64,000 nt of DNA, taken from assembly GCA_002375495.1 (NCBI GenBank), contig DFLU01000007.1:83050-147049 (forward strand), written 5' to 3'. The stretch's first letter is position 1. The number at the start of each line of letters is the position of its first letter. This document shows, in pieces, positions 1 to 7,916 of the stretch. The notes under the pieces are model-generated. The model saw only the letters and a program-made list of their open reading frames with translations, was not told the DNA's origin and did no database searches. The DNA comes from Flavobacteriaceae bacterium UBA3611. GTDB lineage: Bacteria > Bacteroidota > Bacteroidia > Flavobacteriales > Flavobacteriaceae. A program made the translations under genes and the position numbers.

Positions 1-95
1 TTAGTCATTAGTCATTAGTCAAGATTATGTCATTCTGAACGAAACGTCGTGCAGTGAAGAATCTCATGTCGGTTGACGGTTGTGGATTGTGGGTT
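1..95. repeat. dispersed repeat copy 1 with TTAGTCA heptamers
   Basis: The window opens with tandem copies of the heptamer TTAGTCA. A core follows (about 19-65) that begins TCAAGATTATGTCATTCTG and ends GAATCTC. The same core recurs at 1111-1157 with one visible mismatch, again preceded by TTAGTCA copies and followed by GGTTGTY heptamers. The two copies bracket the ABC ATPase gene. No coding signal is visible here. Confidence 0.8.
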
Positions 96-108
96 GTTAA
101 TTGGTTAC

Positions 109-170
109 CTCTCACCTCTCACCTCTCACCCCTCACCCCTCACCCCTCACTACTCACTACTCACCACTCA
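109..170. repeat. CTCACCY heptamer tandem array
   Basis: About eight consecutive seven-base units read CTCACCT, CTCACCC, CTCACTA or CTCACCA, ending about 80 bases before the ABC ATPase start codon. Reading frames crossing the array give low-complexity Ser/Leu/Thr/His/Pro peptides that are a by-product of the repeat, so upstream start codons for the next gene are not credible. Confidence 0.85.
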
Positions 171-250
171 TCCCTTTTCACTATTTTTGTAACAACCTTG
201 TTACCTTTGCGTCATATCAACCAAAGTATTGCCAACTAAAAAAACAATTC

Positions 251-952
251 ATGGGATTGGTCATTAAAATCAGGAATATCATACGAGATTTTCCATTAGG
301 ACAAGAAATTGTACACGTATTAAAAGGAATCGATCTCGATATTGAAAAAGGAGACTATGTGGCACTCATGGGACCCTCCGGATCGGGCAAATCGACCCTC
401 ATGAACCTACTGGGTTGCCTAGACACCCCTACTGCTGGCAGTTATGAGTTGAACGGCACCGATGTTAGTAATCTCTCAGATGACGAACTAGCCGACATTC
501 GCAATAAGGAAATCGGTTTTGTGTTTCAGACTTTTAATTTATTGCCACGAACCACGGCCCTCGAAAACGTTGCCCTGCCAATGGTATATGCGGGTGCGTC
601 TAAAACTCAACGCCATGAGCGTGCCGCAGAAGTGTTAACCAATGTTGGTCTGGCAGACCGTATGGACCATAAACCTAACCAACTTTCGGGTGGACAACGC
701 CAGCGGGTTGCTGTAGGTCGTGCCTTGGTGAATAAACCTTCTATCATTCTAGCAGATGAACCCACTGGAAATTTAGATTCTAAAACCTCGGTTGAAATCA
801 TGAAATTGTTTGACGACATCCACGCTGCGGGTAATACAGTGATTATAGTTACCCACGAAGAAGAAATCGCAGAACACGCGCACCGGGTAATCAGACTTCG
901 GGATGGTATGGTAGAGACCGATGTTCGAAATAGGGAATGGGTGGATAGGTAG
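251..952 (+). CDS. ABC transporter ATP-binding protein, LolD/MacB type
   Basis: This 233-residue ATPase should power a membrane-embedded permease of the MacB/LolCE type, which moves lipoproteins or small molecules across the envelope. Walker A GPSGSGKST is at 41-49, the Q-loop FQTFNLLP at 92-99, the signature LSGGQRQRV at 145-153, Walker B IILADEPTG at 165-173 and the switch histidine (VTHEE) at about 202. Length is normal for the family. The start at 251 is chosen because the frame upstream runs through the heptamer array and reads as low complexity. No permease gene lies downstream, so any partner is upstream of the window or elsewhere. The ATPase call is certain; the substrate is not known. 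Confidence 0.93.
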   Translation: MGLVIKIRNIIRDFPLGQEIVHVLKGIDLDIEKGDYVALMGPSGSGKSTLMNLLGCLDTPTAGSYELNGTDVSNLSDDELADIRNKEIGFVFQTFNLLPRTTALENVALPMVYAGASKTQRHERAAEVLTNVGLADRMDHKPNQLSGGQRQRVAVGRALVNKPSIILADEPTGNLDSKTSVEIMKLFDDIHAAGNTVIIVTHEEEIAEHAHRVIRLRDGMVETDVRNREWVDR

Positions 953-977
953 TTGTTAGTTGTTGGTTGTTAGTTGA
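951..977. repeat. TTGTTAG/TTGTTGG heptamer array
   Basis: Right after the ATPase stop codon there are about three and a half units of TTGTTAG / TTGTTGG. The period of seven matches the other arrays around this gene. Confidence 0.7.
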
Positions 978-1074
978 AGAATTTCAATTTTTTCAACTCA
1001 TCCAGCATCTGTCACACTGAGCGCCAGCCCGAAAGATTCATTACTGGCGGATAGTCGAAGTGCAGCACCCAGCA

Positions 1075-1187
1075 CTCATTAGTCATTAGTCATTAGTCAT
1101 TAGTCATTAGTCAAGATTATGTCATTCTGAACGAAACATCGTGCAGTGAAGAATCTCCTCTCGGTTGTCGGTTGTTGGTTGTTGGTA
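1075..1187. repeat. dispersed repeat copy 2 with TTAGTCA and GGTTGTY heptamers
   Basis: About five TTAGTCA units lead into the core at 1111-1157 shared with the window start, then GGTTGTC/GGTTGTT units at 1159-1187. Order and orientation match copy 1, so the ATPase gene sits between direct repeats about 1.09 kb apart. Confidence 0.8.
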
Positions 1188-1258
1188 AAAGGTTAATTAA
1201 AATCATGACACACGCACTTTATTAAATAATTAGACAGTTAATCTTTAACCGAAAAACG

Positions 1259-1338
1259 TTGTCATGCTGAGCTCATCGAAATAGCTCACAGCTTATCTTA
1301 CAATGAGATTCAGCAGTCATAACCCTTCGGAATGACAA
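1259..1338. repeat. REP-like element with short terminal inverted repeats
   Basis: The stretch begins TTGTCAT and ends ATGACAA, an inverted pair about 80 bases apart. The inner edges (gctgagctcatcg, cccttcggaatg) resemble palindromic intergenic repeats widespread in flavobacterial genomes. No coding frame is present. Confidence 0.5.
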
Positions 1339-1499
1339 TGCAACTGCTAACGAAATCTCTCAACACATCAACTAATCAACTTCTTCTCTTAGGTCGAAGT
1401 TTTAAATGAAATAGTATCGTAATTGAATGATTTTACAAAGCATGAACTCTTCAACCCATCGACTACGCATCTTCTCAACTTTTTCAGTAATTTAGCAAC

Positions 1500-1685
1500 A
1501 TGTTTGCAATCGATTTCTACAATCCGTATATCGTTATTTTCGGACTGCTAGTTTTGGCAGTGCTCGTCTTCTTTTGGAATAAAAAAAACACCACCAATAA
1601 TAGAAACCGACGCCAACGTAATTTTAAAAGCGGTTATCTAGAACGCAAGAAAGAGCGGGAATCAAAAGAAAACCAAAAAAAGTGA
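1500..1685 (+). CDS. small single-span membrane protein, function unknown
   Basis: A 61-residue protein with one hydrophobic helix (about residues 8-27), followed by a strongly basic and polar tail rich in Lys, Arg, Asn and Glu. The positive tail after the helix predicts N-out/C-in topology in the inner membrane. No family was recognised. It stands alone between two repeat-rich spacers, so context gives no function. The clean membrane-helix and basic-tail pattern supports a real gene, but it is short. Confidence 0.55.
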   Translation: MFAIDFYNPYIVIFGLLVLAVLVFFWNKKNTTNNRNRRQRNFKSGYLERKKERESKENQKK

Positions 1686-1689
1686 GCAC

Positions 1690-1810
1690 GGCGTCACTTT
1701 GAGTGGCTCCGATGAAGTCGGAGTTGTATCGAGAAGTGGCAAAAGATAACAAGGTAATACGTGACAACCATGGGTTCTCGATACGTTTTCCTCCGGAAAA
1801 CACTCGAACA
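1690..1810. repeat. REP-like intergenic element with nested inverted repeats
   Basis: Three inverted pairs are visible: CTCCGA/TCGGAG (1707-1712, 1718-1723), TATCGAGAA/TTCTCGATA (1727-1735, 1775-1783) and GTTTTCC/GGAAAAC (1785-1791, 1795-1801). This layout fits a structured non-coding repeat. A reading frame starting at 1703 crosses it and runs into the next gene in the wrong frame, so it is not credible. Confidence 0.55.
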
Positions 1811-1844
1811 ATCAAGAAGCGACGCGTACTAAAATTAGAAATTC

Positions 1845-2417
1845 ATGAAAATTTATACCAAAACAGGCGACAAAGGCACTACAGCACTCTTTGGCGGAAC
1901 ACGTGTTCCCAAACACCACACACGCATCGAAAGCTACGGAACCGTAGACGAACTGAACAGCTATATTGGCTTGGTTCGTGACCAAGATATAGATTCCAGA
2001 AGTAAGGAAATCCTAATTCACATCCAAAATAAACTGTTCACCGTTGGCGCCATCCTAGCAACCGATCCCGAAAAAGCTACACTAAAAAGCGGGAAAGAAC
2101 GGCTGAACATCCCTAAAATTTCAGAAGAAGACATCTCGCTGCTCGAACGAGAAATGGACGTCATGAACGATTCGCTCCCGCAAATGACACACTTTGTGCT
2201 TCCTGGAGGCCATACCACCGTGTCATATTGTCACATAGCTCGCTGTGTTTGCCGCCGTGCCGAACGTTTGGCAACGCTTTTACACGAACAAGAACCTACA
2301 GACGAACGTGTTTTAATGTACCTTAACCGACTTTCTGACTACCTGTTTGTGCTGGCACGGAAGTTGTCCCATGACTTGCAAGCAGATGAAGTAAAGTGGA
2401 TTCCTGAGAAACTTTAA
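1845..2417 (+). CDS. ATP:cob(I)alamin adenosyltransferase, PduO type
   Basis: This 190-residue enzyme transfers the adenosyl group of ATP to cob(I)alamin, making adenosylcobalamin in the cytoplasm. Family hallmarks are the N-terminal ATP-binding motif YTKTGDKGTT (residues 4-13), SYGTVDELNSYIG (about 30-42) and the helix motif RCVCRRAERL. Length is typical of the PduO/MMAB family (about 190). The cofactor would serve B12-dependent acyl-CoA mutases; MeaB (13687) and IcmF (52389) lie in the same window, although far apart. No B12 riboswitch was recognised upstream. Confidence 0.95.
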   Translation: MKIYTKTGDKGTTALFGGTRVPKHHTRIESYGTVDELNSYIGLVRDQDIDSRSKEILIHIQNKLFTVGAILATDPEKATLKSGKERLNIPKISEEDISLLEREMDVMNDSLPQMTHFVLPGGHTTVSYCHIARCVCRRAERLATLLHEQEPTDERVLMYLNRLSDYLFVLARKLSHDLQADEVKWIPEKL

Positions 2418-2506
2418 AACACAAAAGTTTTTTATATCACAACACCTTTATTTTCAATGTTTTACAAACGTTCTTAGAAATAATGCAGAAATAATTCCTT
2501 TTTTTC

Positions 2507-2536
2507 TTGACTTTTTGGTCTAAAAAATTATTTTTG
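2507..2536 (+). promoter_or_regulatory. Bacteroidota-type promoter for the DUF2795 gene
   Basis: TTG at 2507-2509 and TATTTTTG at 2529-2536 are separated by exactly 19 bases. This matches the Bacteroidota primary sigma consensus (TTG, 19 nt, TAnnTTTG). The start codon is 25 bases downstream of the -7 element. Confidence 0.75.
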
Positions 2537-2561
2537 CACAAAATTAAAATTACAACGTACT

Positions 2562-2783
2562 ATGTACTGGACTTTAGAATTAGCATCGTATTTAAGCGAT
2601 GCGCCCTGGCCGGCAACAAAAGACGAACTAATAGACTACGCTATTAGGACAGGCGCCCCTTTAGAAGTTGTAGAAAACCTTCAAGCTATAGAAGATGAAG
2701 GCGACAGCTACGATTCAATTGAAGAAATTTGGCCAGATTACCCCACAGATGATGATTACCTGTGGAACGAAGATGAATATTAA
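2562..2783 (+). CDS. DUF2795 domain-containing protein
   Basis: A small acidic protein of 73 residues that matches the DUF2795 pattern common in Bacteroidota. An N-terminal helical part (WTLELASYLSDAPWPATKDEL) is followed by an acidic C-terminus rich in Asp, Glu, Tyr and Trp. No signal peptide or membrane helix is present, so it should be cytoplasmic. It has its own strong promoter (2507-2536) and terminator (2814-2844), so it is a monocistronic unit just upstream of secA. The family has no established function. Confidence 0.85.
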   Translation: MYWTLELASYLSDAPWPATKDELIDYAIRTGAPLEVVENLQAIEDEGDSYDSIEEIWPDYPTDDDYLWNEDEY

Positions 2784-2813
2784 ACCACTGCGAAGCAGTT
2801 AACAATAAAACCG

Positions 2814-2844
2814 AAAAAGTCTCAAGTAAATTGAGACTTTTTTT
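2814..2844 (+). terminator. Rho-independent terminator after the DUF2795 gene
   Basis: Ten-base stem AAAGTCTCAA (2816-2825) / TTGAGACTTT (2831-2840) with a five-base loop, followed by further T residues. It lies 30 bases after the stop codon and separates this gene from secA. Confidence 0.85.
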
Positions 2845-2971
2845 ATGGGCAGAACTCACTAGACAAAACCGTTAAACCACTTGTATTTGTGGTTTTTTAA
2901 CTGTTTTTTTGTATACTGTTTTCTACGGAAAAAATTAGTGAGAAAACGCCCCTTTTAACCGAACAACAATT

Positions 2972-5900
2972 ATGGGATTTTTAGATAATGTATTAAAAGT
3001 TTTTGTAGGAGATAAATTCAAACAAGACATCGGGGAAATTCAACCCTACGTAGATAAAATCAAAGAACACGAAGCTGCAATTGCCAAGCTCTCTATAGAC
3101 GAACTACGCGCCAAAAGTGACTATTTCCGAAGTAAGATAAAAGAAGACCAGAGCGAGATACAGACGCAGATAGACGATCTACAAAAACAGGCAGATGCCG
3201 AAGAAGATATCGACAAAAAAGAAGATATCTACAATCAAATGGATGCCCTAAAAGACGAGCGCTACGAGGTAGAGAAAAAAACGCTCGACGAGATTCTTCC
3301 TGAAGCCTTTGCCGTTATCAAAGAAACTGCCAAACGATTTAAAGACAATACGACGCTTTCGGTTACCGCAACTCCTTTTGATCGCGAACTCTCTGGCGAA
3401 AAAGAGTATGTAACCCTAGAGGGCGATACGGCCATTTGGAAAAACTCTTGGGATGCTGCTGGTAAAGAAGTAACCTGGGATATGGTGCACTACGATGTAC
3501 AGCTCATCGGAGGTGTTGCCCTACACCAAGGCAAAGTGGCTGAGATGCAAACGGGTGAAGGTAAAACATTGGTGGCTACGCTTCCTGTGTATCTAAATGC
3601 ACTTGCAGGAAACGGCGTTCACTTAGTTACCGTTAACGACTACCTGGCGAAACGTGATAGCGCATGGATGGCCCCTATTTTTGAATTCCACGGAATGACC
3701 GTAGACTGTATAGACCACCACAGACCGAATTCTGAAGCACGCCGCAAAGCATACAATTCTGATATTACCTACGGAACCAACAACGAATTTGGTTTCGACT
3801 ACTTGCGTGATAATATGGCACATGCTCCAGGCGATCTTGTACAGCGCCCCCACCACTACGCCATTGTAGATGAGGTTGATAGTGTATTGATTGATGATGC
3901 ACGTACGCCCTTGATTATCTCTGGGCCCGTTCCTGAAGGAGATAGACATGAGTTTAATGAACTAAAACCGAAAATTAACGACATTGTTAACGTTCAGAAA
4001 AAAATGCTCACCGGTGTCTTGGCCGAAGCTAAAAAATTGATTGCTGAAGGAGACACGAAAGAGGGCGGTTTCAAATTATTGCGCGTATACAGAGGTCTTC
4101 CGAAGAACAAAGCACTCATTAAATACCTTTCTGAAGAAGGCGTAAAACAAATCCTTCAGAAAACAGAGAACTTTTATATGCAGGATAACAACCGCGAGAT
4201 GCCTAAAATTGACGCGGAATTGTATTTTGTTATCGATGAAAAGAACAACCAAATTGAATTGACCGATAAAGGGGTAGATTACCTCTCTGGAGAAGATGAT
4301 CCCGATTTCTTTGTCATGCCTGAAATGGGTACTGAAATCGCCAAGATCGAAAACAAGGGCTTGACCCCCGAAGAGGAAGCAGCCGAGAAAGAAGTGCTGT
4401 TTCGTGACTTCGGAATTAAAAGCGAGCGCATTCACACCATGAACCAATTGTTGAAAGCCTACGCGCTGTTCGAAAAAGACGACCAGTATGTGGTAATGGA
4501 CAATAAAGTGATGATTGTTGATGAGCAAACAGGCCGTATCATGGACGGGCGCCGTTATAGCGACGGTCTGCACCAAGCAATTGAAGCAAAAGAAAATGTA
4601 AAGATAGAGGCGATGACGCAAACATTTGCGACCATTACGCTTCAGAATTACTTTAGAATGTACCGCAAACTGAGTGGTATGACGGGTACAGCAGTGACTG
4701 AAGCAGGTGAGCTTTGGGAAATCTACAAATTAGATGTGGTTGAAATTCCAACCAACCGTCCGATTGCACGAGACGACAGAGAAGATAAAATTTATAAGAC
4801 CAAGCGTGAAAAATACAACGCGGTAATCGATGAGGTGACCGAACTTTCGAACGCAGGTAGGCCGATTCTAATTGGTACAACCTCAGTTGAGATTTCAGAA
4901 TTATTGAGTCGTATGTTGAGCATTCGGAACATTCCGCACAACGTATTGAACGCAAAACTCCATAAAAAAGAAGCAGACATTGTTTCGGAAGCTGGTAATA
5001 GCGGTATGGTAACCATTGCAACCAACATGGCAGGTCGTGGTACCGATATTAAACTTTCTGACGAGGTAAAAGCCGCTGGCGGATTGGCAATTGTAGGTAC
5101 CGAACGTCATGATAGCCGTCGTGTAGACAGACAGTTGCGTGGTCGTGCCGGACGACAGGGAGATCCTGGAAGTTCGCAGTTCTACGTATCGTTAGAAGAC
5201 AACCTGATGCGTTTATTTGGTAGTGAGCGAATTGCCAAGATGATGGACCGTATGGGGCTGAAAGAAGGAGAAGTGATTCAGCATAGCATGATTTCAAAAT
5301 CGATTGAGCGTGCACAGAAGAAGGTGGAAGAAAACAACTTCGGAATACGTAAGCGACTGTTAGAATATGACGATGTGATGAACGCGCAGCGTGAAGTGGT
5401 GTACAAACGTCGTTATAACGCACTGTTTGGAGAACGACTTCGAGTAGATGTAGCAAATATGATCTATGACACTGCTGAAGTGATCACTGAAGGAAACAAA
5501 CTAGCACAAGATTACAAGAATTTCGAATTTGAATTGATTCGTTATTTCTCTATGAGTTCGCCTATTTCAGAAAAGGAATTTGAAGACATGGGTGTGCAAC
5601 AAATTGCCGGTAAGGTGTATAAAGCCGCTTTTCAGCATTATAAAGATAAAATGACACGCAATGCTGAAATGGCGTATCCAGTGATCAAGAATGTGTATGA
5701 AAACCATAAAGAGCAATACCAACGCATTTTGGTTCCGTTTACCGATGGCGTAAAAACCATTAACGTGGCTACCAATTTAGAAAAAGCCTACGAAACCGAA
5801 GGAACCCAGTTGGTGAATGATTTTGAAAAGAACATTACCTTGGCCATTATCGACGACTCGTGGAAAACACACCTTCGCAAGATGGATGAGTTAAAGCAAT

Positions 5901-6331
5901 CGGTACAGTTGGCAGTACACGAACAAAAAGACCCGTTGTTGATCTATAAATTTGAAGCCTTCGAACTTTTTAAGGCGATGATTGAAAAGGTAAACAAAGA
6001 AGTGATTTCGTTCTTGTTTAAAGGGGAACTTCCGCAGGAAAATCAGCAACAGATTAGAGAAGCACGCCAAACCCGCCCGAAAGAAAAATTGAGCGAGCAA
6101 AAAGAGGAAATCCAAAATCTGGATGAACGTGCCGCTGAAAGTAGAGCTGCTGGGCAAACCCAACGGCAACAACCTCAAGTTACCGAGACTATTGTGCGAG
6201 AACAGCCAAAAATTGGCCGTAATGATAAGGTGACCATCAAGCATGTGATGAGTGGTGAAAGCAAAGAGTTAAAATACAAGCAAGCGCTCCCTCTTATCAA
6301 GAAAGGTGAATGGGTGCTTACCGAAAGCTAA
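2972..6331 (+). CDS. secA: protein translocase ATPase subunit SecA
   Basis: SecA is the motor that pushes unfolded preproteins through SecYEG. The 1119-residue protein has the DEAD-type motor: Walker A MQTGEGKT at 192-199, DEVD at 300-303, TNMAGRGTD from 684, and the arginine-rich motif GTERHDSRRVDRQLRGRAGR at about 710-730. It is longer than the roughly 900-residue E. coli form because of insertions (for example around 340-500) and an extended C-terminus, as is usual in Bacteroidota. The usual C-terminal CxCx8C(H/C) zinc motif is absent; the tail instead ends in a short basic and hydrophobic segment with IGRNDKVTIKHVMSG. It is transcribed alone and has its own terminator. Confidence 0.98.
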   Translation: MGFLDNVLKVFVGDKFKQDIGEIQPYVDKIKEHEAAIAKLSIDELRAKSDYFRSKIKEDQSEIQTQIDDLQKQADAEEDIDKKEDIYNQMDALKDERYEVEKKTLDEILPEAFAVIKETAKRFKDNTTLSVTATPFDRELSGEKEYVTLEGDTAIWKNSWDAAGKEVTWDMVHYDVQLIGGVALHQGKVAEMQTGEGKTLVATLPVYLNALAGNGVHLVTVNDYLAKRDSAWMAPIFEFHGMTVDCIDHHRPNSEARRKAYNSDITYGTNNEFGFDYLRDNMAHAPGDLVQRPHHYAIVDEVDSVLIDDARTPLIISGPVPEGDRHEFNELKPKINDIVNVQKKMLTGVLAEAKKLIAEGDTKEGGFKLLRVYRGLPKNKALIKYLSEEGVKQILQKTENFYMQDNNREMPKIDAELYFVIDEKNNQIELTDKGVDYLSGEDDPDFFVMPEMGTEIAKIENKGLTPEEEAAEKEVLFRDFGIKSERIHTMNQLLKAYALFEKDDQYVVMDNKVMIVDEQTGRIMDGRRYSDGLHQAIEAKENVKIEAMTQTFATITLQNYFRMYRKLSGMTGTAVTEAGELWEIYKLDVVEIPTNRPIARDDREDKIYKTKREKYNAVIDEVTELSNAGRPILIGTTSVEISELLSRMLSIRNIPHNVLNAKLHKKEADIVSEAGNSGMVTIATNMAGRGTDIKLSDEVKAAGGLAIVGTERHDSRRVDRQLRGRAGRQGDPGSSQFYVSLEDNLMRLFGSERIAKMMDRMGLKEGEVIQHSMISKSIERAQKKVEENNFGIRKRLLEYDDVMNAQREVVYKRRYNALFGERLRVDVANMIYDTAEVITEGNKLAQDYKNFEFELIRYFSMSSPISEKEFEDMGVQQIAGKVYKAAFQHYKDKMTRNAEMAYPVIKNVYENHKEQYQRILVPFTDGVKTINVATNLEKAYETEGTQLVNDFEKNITLAIIDDSWKTHLRKMDELKQSVQLAVHEQKDPLLIYKFEAFELFKAMIEKVNKEVISFLFKGELPQENQQQIREARQTRPKEKLSEQKEEIQNLDERAAESRAAGQTQRQQPQVTETIVREQPKIGRNDKVTIKHVMSGESKELKYKQALPLIKKGEWVLTES

Positions 6332-6351
6332 GTGTTAAATAACCAAGATGA

Positions 6352-6384
6352 AAGTCCCGTAGTATCGTACTTCGGGATTTTTTT
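6352..6384 (+). terminator. Rho-independent terminator after secA
   Basis: Stem TCCCG (6355-6359) / CGGGA (6373-6377), extended by AGTA/TACT pairing inside the loop, then a run of seven T residues. It lies 20-50 bases after the secA stop codon. Confidence 0.8.
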
Positions 6385-6420
6385 GGTATCTTTTTTGTGA
6401 CTTTAGCAAAAAAATAAGTC

Positions 6421-6975
6421 ATGAAAAAAATAATCATACTCTGCCTCCTAAGCTTATTTGTTGGTTGTAGCGCAGACGACGGAAGTGTAACCGAAGAAGA
6501 AGTGACTTTGTTTGTTAACCACTACCGCACCACCTCTGTACTTTCAAATACCACACTTTTGGTTCAAGAAAACAATGCCATAGGCTCTGAAGATTTTCAT
6601 AAAACCAGCAACATAAAAGATTTCACTTTTGAACCGGGGCATACCTACCTCCTTACTGTTTCGAAGATAACTACAAAAAATCCGGGTACCGATGCGAGCA
6701 CTGTTTCATACGAGCTGATTCGTCAAGAGGAGAAAAACATCGTGTCTCCACAAACCACTTTTGAAGTTCCTTTAACTCGGTTTATAAATGGCGTGGGCTA
6801 TGTTTCATTTATCGTTGGTTCTGAAACGCTTGGGTTCGTGCTGGGAAATCGAATCTCTGTAGATTGCAACAATCTCTGTGCGCAGTTAGAGACTGTTCTT
6901 GGCGCTCGAGATATCGCTACGGGTACATTTACCCATGGAACAGACGGCACATACGTACTGCAAACACTTTATTAA
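6421..6975 (+). CDS. lipoprotein, DUF4377-like
   Basis: A 184-residue protein with a lipoprotein signal peptide. The hydrophobic stretch ends in the lipobox FVGC (Cys16) and is followed by Ser-Ala-Asp-Asp. The segment with FEPGHTYLLTVSKI and STVSYELI (about residues 60-100) resembles the DUF4377 pattern of small Bacteroidota lipoproteins; this assignment is tentative. The remainder is predicted beta-rich. It lies alone between secA and a DUF4199 gene. Function unknown; it is probably anchored in the outer membrane. Confidence 0.75.
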   Translation: MKKIIILCLLSLFVGCSADDGSVTEEEVTLFVNHYRTTSVLSNTTLLVQENNAIGSEDFHKTSNIKDFTFEPGHTYLLTVSKITTKNPGTDASTVSYELIRQEEKNIVSPQTTFEVPLTRFINGVGYVSFIVGSETLGFVLGNRISVDCNNLCAQLETVLGARDIATGTFTHGTDGTYVLQTLY

Positions 6976-7003
6976 TTGTTGCGATAGATCGTTATTTAAC
7001 TTG

Positions 7004-7032
7004 TTGGGCATCTACACTTTTTTGTATCTTCG
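7004..7032 (+). promoter_or_regulatory. probable promoter for the DUF4199 gene
   Basis: TTG at 7004-7006 and TATCTTCG at 7025-7032 are separated by 18 bases and lie 20 bases before the start codon. The -7 element matches TAnnTTTG at all but one specified position. Confidence 0.5.
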
Positions 7033-7052
7033 ATAGGTAACTAAACCAACCT

Positions 7053-7529
7053 ATGAAAACAATAAAAATAGAACTAAAATGGGCCTTCATTTTTACCATC
7101 ACTATGCTGGTATGGATGCTATTTGAGAAAACGTTGGGCTGGCACGACGAAAAAATTGCAGATCATTTTTGGTTGACGTTCCTTTTTGTACCGTTTGCAA
7201 TTTTAATGTACGTTTTGGTAATGCGCGAGAAGCGACGACGTCAGTTCGATAAAAAAATGACATGGCTACAAGGATTCGTAACTGGTCTTAAAATGGCTAT
7301 CTTTGTGGCACTTCTCTCCCCGTTGGCACAATACATTACACACAATTATATTACCCCAGAATATTTCAATAATGTAGTGACGTACTCGGTTACCAACGAC
7401 CTTATGAGTATAAAAGAGGCAAACGACTACTTCAATATCAATAACTACATCTGGCAATCTGCCTTGGGGGCTTTGGGTGGCGGACTCATAATTTCGGCCA
7501 TCGTAGCTATTTTTATGAAACGGAGTTAA
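7053..7529 (+). CDS. DUF4199 family membrane protein
   Basis: A 158-residue inner membrane protein with four predicted helices: about 11-24, 41-58, 76-95 and 135-155. Basic loops such as REKRRRQFDKK lie on the cytoplasmic side. The pattern, including the GFVTGLKMAIFVALLSPL helix and the closing GALGGGLIISAIVAIFMK, fits DUF4199, a Bacteroidota family of unknown function. Its stop codon abuts the stop of the convergent gene at 7530, with no intergenic base. Confidence 0.8.
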   Translation: MKTIKIELKWAFIFTITMLVWMLFEKTLGWHDEKIADHFWLTFLFVPFAILMYVLVMREKRRRQFDKKMTWLQGFVTGLKMAIFVALLSPLAQYITHNYITPEYFNNVVTYSVTNDLMSIKEANDYFNINNYIWQSALGALGGGLIISAIVAIFMKRS

Positions 7530-7916
7530 TTAGCTTCGTTGCTTGTCTAAAAATCGCTTTAAGAATGGAAGTTGTACCAAGAACAGCGACAAGAAAATAC
7601 AAGCATACCACATCCCTTTTGACATCTTTAGGCTAGACATCATTTCGTTAAAATTCGAAAACGATTGCGTCATATTTTTAGAAAACAACGCATTTTCAAT
7701 AGGAAAATAATACAGCAGCGCACTACTAGCCACGAAGATAAACACGAGTACTATCCATCCTTTTAATGAGACTAGCGGTGTTGCCTTTACGGGTTCTTTT
7801 TCAGCTTGAATCGCCAACATCACCTTTGAAGCAAAGTTTTTAGACGGTTTTTCTGTACCGCCCATTTGCATCAATTCACGAAAGGTTTGCTCGTCTTTTT
7901 TATATGGCTTTTCCAT
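7530..7916 (-). CDS. putative anti-sigma-like membrane protein
   Basis: A 128-residue protein starting at MEKPYKK; an upstream ATG at 7925 would add three residues. The cytoplasmic N-terminus (about 1-50) is followed by helices at about 53-70 and 103-120. It overlaps the end of the ECF sigma gene by 17 bases, so the two are translationally coupled. By position and topology it could be the membrane-bound partner that restrains the sigma factor, but no zinc-type anti-sigma motif (HxxxCxxC) is present, so the role is inferred from context only. Confidence 0.7.
   Translation of the reverse strand: MEKPYKKDEQTFRELMQMGGTEKPSKNFASKVMLAIQAEKEPVKATPLVSLKGWIVLVFIFVASSALLYYFPIENALFSKNMTQSFSNFNEMMSSLKMSKGMWYACIFLSLFLVQLPFLKRFLDKQRS

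Larger units (their letters stand above)
953..1499. other. repeat-rich intergenic region, no gene seen
   Basis: About 550 bases without a convincing gene. It holds heptamer arrays (951-977, 1075-1112, 1159-1187), the second copy of the dispersed core (1111-1157), fragments resembling the common flavobacterial 'gtcattctgaac...' and 'cttcggaatgaca' intergenic repeats, and an element bounded by TTGTCAT/ATGACAA (1259-1338). No promoter or RNA gene could be recognised. Confidence 0.6.

Noticed and set aside
101..250. N-terminal extension of the ABC ATPase
   Set aside because: The 50 residues would be coded by the heptamer array and read as low complexity; family members begin near MGLVIKI.
1686..1844. 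Cobalamin riboswitch ahead of the adenosyltransferase
   Set aside because: The spacer is a REP-like repeat; the B12-box (GCCACTG) was not seen.
1703..1981. A 92-residue reading frame over the spacer and the adenosyltransferase start
   Set aside because: It runs through palindromic repeats and overlaps the adenosyltransferase gene in another frame.
4076..5456. Several minus-strand frames of 60-180 residues inside secA
   Set aside because: They oppose a certain secA gene and have no coding features of their own.
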